DNA from: Marinifilum sp. D737
GTDB lineage: Bacteria > Bacteroidota > Bacteroidia > Bacteroidales > Marinifilaceae
Assembly (NCBI RefSeq): GCF_026672275.1
Contig: NZ_JANQCD010000002.1
Location: forward strand, 124,001-188,000
DNA length: 64,000 bases
Direction of reading: 5' to 3'
Part shown: positions 61,406 to 64,000 of the stretch, in pieces
How the letters are laid out: the number at the start of each line of letters is the position of its first letter
Position numbering within the stretch: position 1 is the stretch's first letter
Notes under the pieces: generated by a model
Seen by the model: only the letters and a program-made list of their open reading frames with translations
Database searches by the model: none
Told to the model about the DNA's origin: nothing
Program-made: the position numbers and the translations under genes

Positions 61406-61435
61406 AAAGAGGTTCCCACTAATGAGAACCTCTTT
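61406..61435 (-). terminator. Terminator of the acyl-CoA dehydrogenase gene
   Basis: Ten-base arms AAAGAGGTTC/GAACCTCTTT with a ten-base loop and a minus-strand T-run. Confidence 0.87.
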
Positions 61436-61455
61436 ACATTAAGTCTTAGACTGTA

Positions 61456-63171
61456 TTATTTTTTGAAAATACCCAGATCTTTCAATTCTGAAGACATGAT
61501 GTATTCAAGGTAAGAAGCAACTTTTGCTTTACCCATTTTAACGAATACTTCACATGATGCATGGTATTTATCATTTCTTGTAGTATCAGTCAACAACAAG
61601 TATCCCATGATGATGTAACCAGCCATTTCTACCAAACGACGAGCATGGAAATCAAGGAAATCGTTGTGATCAGCAGTAGCATTTATTTCATTCACTTTAG
61701 CTACAGCCTCTTCGTACTTAGCTGTCATTGCTTTTAAAGTAGTTCTTAGGTACTCGTACTGAGGGTTCAAATCAGAAGCTTCGTACTCTTTGATTTGACC
61801 TAAATATGCACCTGTAGTTACCCCACGAATAGCAGCAACAACCTGCAACTGAGTAGTTCCTTCGTAAATATTGGTAATACGAGCATCACGAACCAAACGC
61901 TCAATTGGGTAATCTTTCATGTACCCCGAACCAGCGTGAACTTGCAATGAATCGTAAGCAATTTCGTTACAGAATTCAGAAGCAAACAACTTCAACAATG
62001 GAGTAAATACATCAGCTAATTTCTGATATTTTTTCATATCCATTCTCTCATCCTTATCTAAAGAGCGATCTTGAGAAATGTGGAAATATGATTTGTAAAC
62101 ATCAACAAAACGAGATGTTTCATACAATACTGAACGAGAAGCATTCAATTTCGCTTCCATATTAGTAAGCATTTCGTAAACCGCAGGGAATTCGATAATT
62201 GCTTTACCAAACTGACGACGTTCCTTAGCGTAAGCCAAACCTTCGCGGTATGCAGCTTCAGCAATACCTACCGACTGAGCACCTACACCTAAACGTGCAC
62301 CGTTCATCAACGACATTACATACTTGATTAATCCCATTTTACGAGAACCAACCAATTCAGCAGGAGCATTGGTGAATACCAACTCACAAGTTGGAGAACC
62401 AATGATACCCATTTTATGCTCGATACGACGAACTTTAACAGCCATGTGCTTCTTGTCGTAAATGAACATAGAAAGACCACGACCATCGGTAGTTCCTTCT
62501 TCAGAACGAGCAAGAACCAATGAAACATCCCCATCACCGTTGGTAATGAAACGCTTCACACCGTTCAAATACCACTGATCTTCTTCTTTGTTATAAGTTG
62601 CTTTCAACTGTACAGCCTGAAGGTCAGAACCTGCATCTGGCTCAGTTAAATCCATTGCAGCAGTAGCACCTTTAGCAAAACGAGGAAGGTATTCAGCTTT
62701 TTGTTCTTTCGATGCAAATTCGTGAATGGTTTCAGCACAATCCTGAAGTCCCCAGATGTTAGCAAAACCACCATCCGCACGAGATACCAATTCAGCAGCC
62801 ATTACGTAAGGTACAATTGGGAAGTTCAACCCATCGTACTCACGTGGAAGAGACATACCAATTAAACCCGCTTTGGTTAAAGCTTCGTGGTTTTCAGCAG
62901 TACCTTTTGCATAAATTACACGGTCGTTTACAACCTGTGGACCTTCCTGGTCAACACCTTCAGCGTTTGGACCAATAATATCACCACAAATTTCACCTAC
63001 AATTTCTAAAGTACGATCGTAAGAATCCATTGCATCCTCAAAATCAAGAGGAGCATAATCGTACTTGTCTTTATCTTCGAAGTTGCGCTCTTTAAGTGCA
63101 ACAATTTTTTTCATTAAAGGATGTTCCAGGTGGAACTTCATATCCTCGTTATCTCTATAGAAATTAGCCAT
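61456..63171 (-). CDS. Acyl-CoA dehydrogenase
   Basis: FAD enzyme of 571 residues, longer than the 380-residue classical form because of a C-terminal extension (about 450-571) found in a subgroup common in Bacteroidota. Core motifs: A-M-D-L-T-E-P-D-A-G-S-D (about 191-202), W-Y-L-N-G-V-K-R-F-I-T-N-G (about 218-230), R-R-Q-F-G-K-A-I (about 316-323) and the closing Y-P-I-E-R-L-V-R-D-A-R-I-T-N-I-Y-E-G-T-T. The last motif holds the region of the catalytic Glu. It lies 84 bases downstream of etfA, its electron acceptor. Chain-length preference is not readable. Confidence 0.93.
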   Translation of the reverse strand: MANFYRDNEDMKFHLEHPLMKKIVALKERNFEDKDKYDYAPLDFEDAMDSYDRTLEIVGEICGDIIGPNAEGVDQEGPQVVNDRVIYAKGTAENHEALTKAGLIGMSLPREYDGLNFPIVPYVMAAELVSRADGGFANIWGLQDCAETIHEFASKEQKAEYLPRFAKGATAAMDLTEPDAGSDLQAVQLKATYNKEEDQWYLNGVKRFITNGDGDVSLVLARSEEGTTDGRGLSMFIYDKKHMAVKVRRIEHKMGIIGSPTCELVFTNAPAELVGSRKMGLIKYVMSLMNGARLGVGAQSVGIAEAAYREGLAYAKERRQFGKAIIEFPAVYEMLTNMEAKLNASRSVLYETSRFVDVYKSYFHISQDRSLDKDERMDMKKYQKLADVFTPLLKLFASEFCNEIAYDSLQVHAGSGYMKDYPIERLVRDARITNIYEGTTQLQVVAAIRGVTTGAYLGQIKEYEASDLNPQYEYLRTTLKAMTAKYEEAVAKVNEINATADHNDFLDFHARRLVEMAGYIIMGYLLLTDTTRNDKYHASCEVFVKMGKAKVASYLEYIMSSELKDLGIFKK

Positions 63172-63184
63172 TTTCTTAATGTTT

Positions 63185-63256
63185 AATGGTTAACGATTAA
63201 TGATTACTTTGATTGTTTAATGATTCATTGATCATTATACATTCATCATTAAACAT
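63185..63256. repeat. AT-rich palindromic spacer between etfA and the dehydrogenase
   Basis: Contains TTTAATGAT/ATCATTAAA inverse words and repeated ATTAATGATT/CATTGATCATT segments, similar in style to the other AT-rich repeats in the window. Confidence 0.4.
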
Positions 63257-64000
63257 TACTTTGTGTTTTCTTTGTATTGCTTAATCATCTTAGGTAATAC
63301 TTCTGCAATATCACCAGTAATTACGTAATCAGCGAAAGCGTTGATTGGCGCATTTTTATCGGTATTGATCGCAATTACCATTGCTGATTCTTCCATACCT
63401 GCAGTGTGCTGAATCTGACCTGAGATACCGCAAGCGATATACAACTTAGGACGTACAGTAACACCTGTTTGACCAATTTGACGCTCATGAGAAGCAAAAC
63501 CAGCATCAACTGCAGCACGCGAAGCACCTACTTCACCACCAATAACTTCTGCCAATTCAGTTAACAAATCGAAGTTCGCTTTTGAACCTACACCGTAACC
63601 ACCAGCTACAATAATACCAGCGTTTTTGATGTTAACTTTCGACTTCTCCATGTGACGCTCGATTACTTTAATTACAAAGTCTTCCGGCTTCACATATTTT
63701 TCTACATCGATATTTTTAACTTTTCCTTTGTATGCGTCAGAAACAATTTCCTTCTTCATTACACCCTCACGAACAGTTGCCATCTGTGGGCGACAATCAG
63801 GATTGATAATGGTTGCAACAATGTTACCACCAAATGCAGGACGAATCTGATACAACAAATCTTTGTATTCTTTCTTGTTTTTCTTGTCTTCGTGATCACC
63901 AATTACAAGACTTGTACAGTCTGCAGTAAGACCAGAGTGAAGAGCCGAAGAAACACGAGGCCCCAAATCACGACCGATGCTTGTTGCACCCATCAAAGCG
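63256..64000 (-). CDS. etfA: Electron transfer flavoprotein alpha subunit, C-terminal part
   Basis: FAD-carrying subunit that accepts electrons from acyl-CoA dehydrogenases. 248 residues are in the window; the N-terminus lies beyond the right edge, and the visible reading begins A-L-M-G-A-T-S-I-G-R. The FAD-binding domain shows G-G-Y-G-V-G-S (about 135), G-A-S-R-A-A-V-D-A-G-F and Q-I-G-Q-T-G-V-T-V-R-P-K-L-Y-I-A, then G-I-S-G-Q-I-Q-H-T-A-G-M, the EtfA signature. It is cotranscribed with the dehydrogenase, and etfB is probably just outside. Whether it is a bifurcating Etf cannot be told from this part. Confidence 0.95.
   Translation of the reverse strand, partial: ALMGATSIGRDLGPRVSSALHSGLTADCTSLVIGDHEDKKNKKEYKDLLYQIRPAFGGNIVATIINPDCRPQMATVREGVMKKEIVSDAYKGKVKNIDVEKYVKPEDFVIKVIERHMEKSKVNIKNAGIIVAGGYGVGSKANFDLLTELAEVIGGEVGASRAAVDAGFASHERQIGQTGVTVRPKLYIACGISGQIQHTAGMEESAMVIAINTDKNAPINAFADYVITGDIAEVLPKMIKQYKENTK

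Overview
The window reads as chromosomal DNA of a free-living Bacteroidota. Supporting signs are a SusC/SusD pair, DUF4270, M16/S46 peptidases, OprO/P-type porins, AT-rich spacers and promoters of the Bacteroidota form TTTG-N18/19-TAnnTTTG. An anaerobic or facultative fermenter of the Marinilabiliales/Marinifilaceae type is the best guess (inference from gene content only). No tRNA, rRNA, CRISPR array, prophage or complete insertion sequence was seen.

Layout. 1-3.5 kb: tail of an unknown gene, imidazolonepropionase (hutI) and a divergent YfcC-type carrier. 3.5-8.8 kb: an isolated susC-susD pair with a vestigial second susD tail beside it and a long leader. 8.8-16.6 kb: small ferredoxin, zupT, nth, an ABC-F protein, a MATE exporter, and a yicC-gmk-nadD operon with a consensus promoter. 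16.6-16.76 kb: a candidate small RNA with its own promoter and terminator. 16.9-20.3 kb: a pair of M16 peptidases, one active and one lacking the zinc motif. 20.6-28.7 kb: a four-subunit 2-oxoacid:ferredoxin oxidoreductase, an aminotransferase, a flavodoxin, two small membrane proteins and an ADP-forming acyl-CoA synthetase. 28.9-36 kb: hydE, a large periplasmic-propeller histidine kinase, a TM1266-type regulator and hydG. 36-40.2 kb: an outer-membrane protein, a DUF4270 lipoprotein and a Kelch-like lipoprotein.

40.5-49.3 kb is the standout: an eleven-gene leftward cluster. It encodes a four-subunit NAD-linked [FeFe]-hydrogenase (HndB-C-D-A type). Upstream of these lie a putative sensory hydrogenase-like protein, two histidine-kinase-type ATPases with no kinase core, two DRTGG proteins and a PHP protein. 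A four-helix-bundle (S23/IVP) gene flanked by repeats has landed inside the cluster.

49.6-64 kb: a Usp-like protein, a DPP11-like peptidase, and a housekeeping cluster (DUF2520-kdsC-ubiA-maf) again interrupted by a four-helix-bundle cassette. Then come three porins, a MITE-like hairpin element, an acyl-CoA dehydrogenase and the etfA C-terminus.

Taken together the genes describe peptide and amino-acid fermentation. Peptidases release amino acids, the aminotransferase and 2-oxoacid oxidoreductase give acyl-CoA plus reduced ferredoxin, the ADP-forming synthetase makes ATP, and the hydrogenase could discharge ferredoxin and NADH electrons as H2. That link is inference from co-location.
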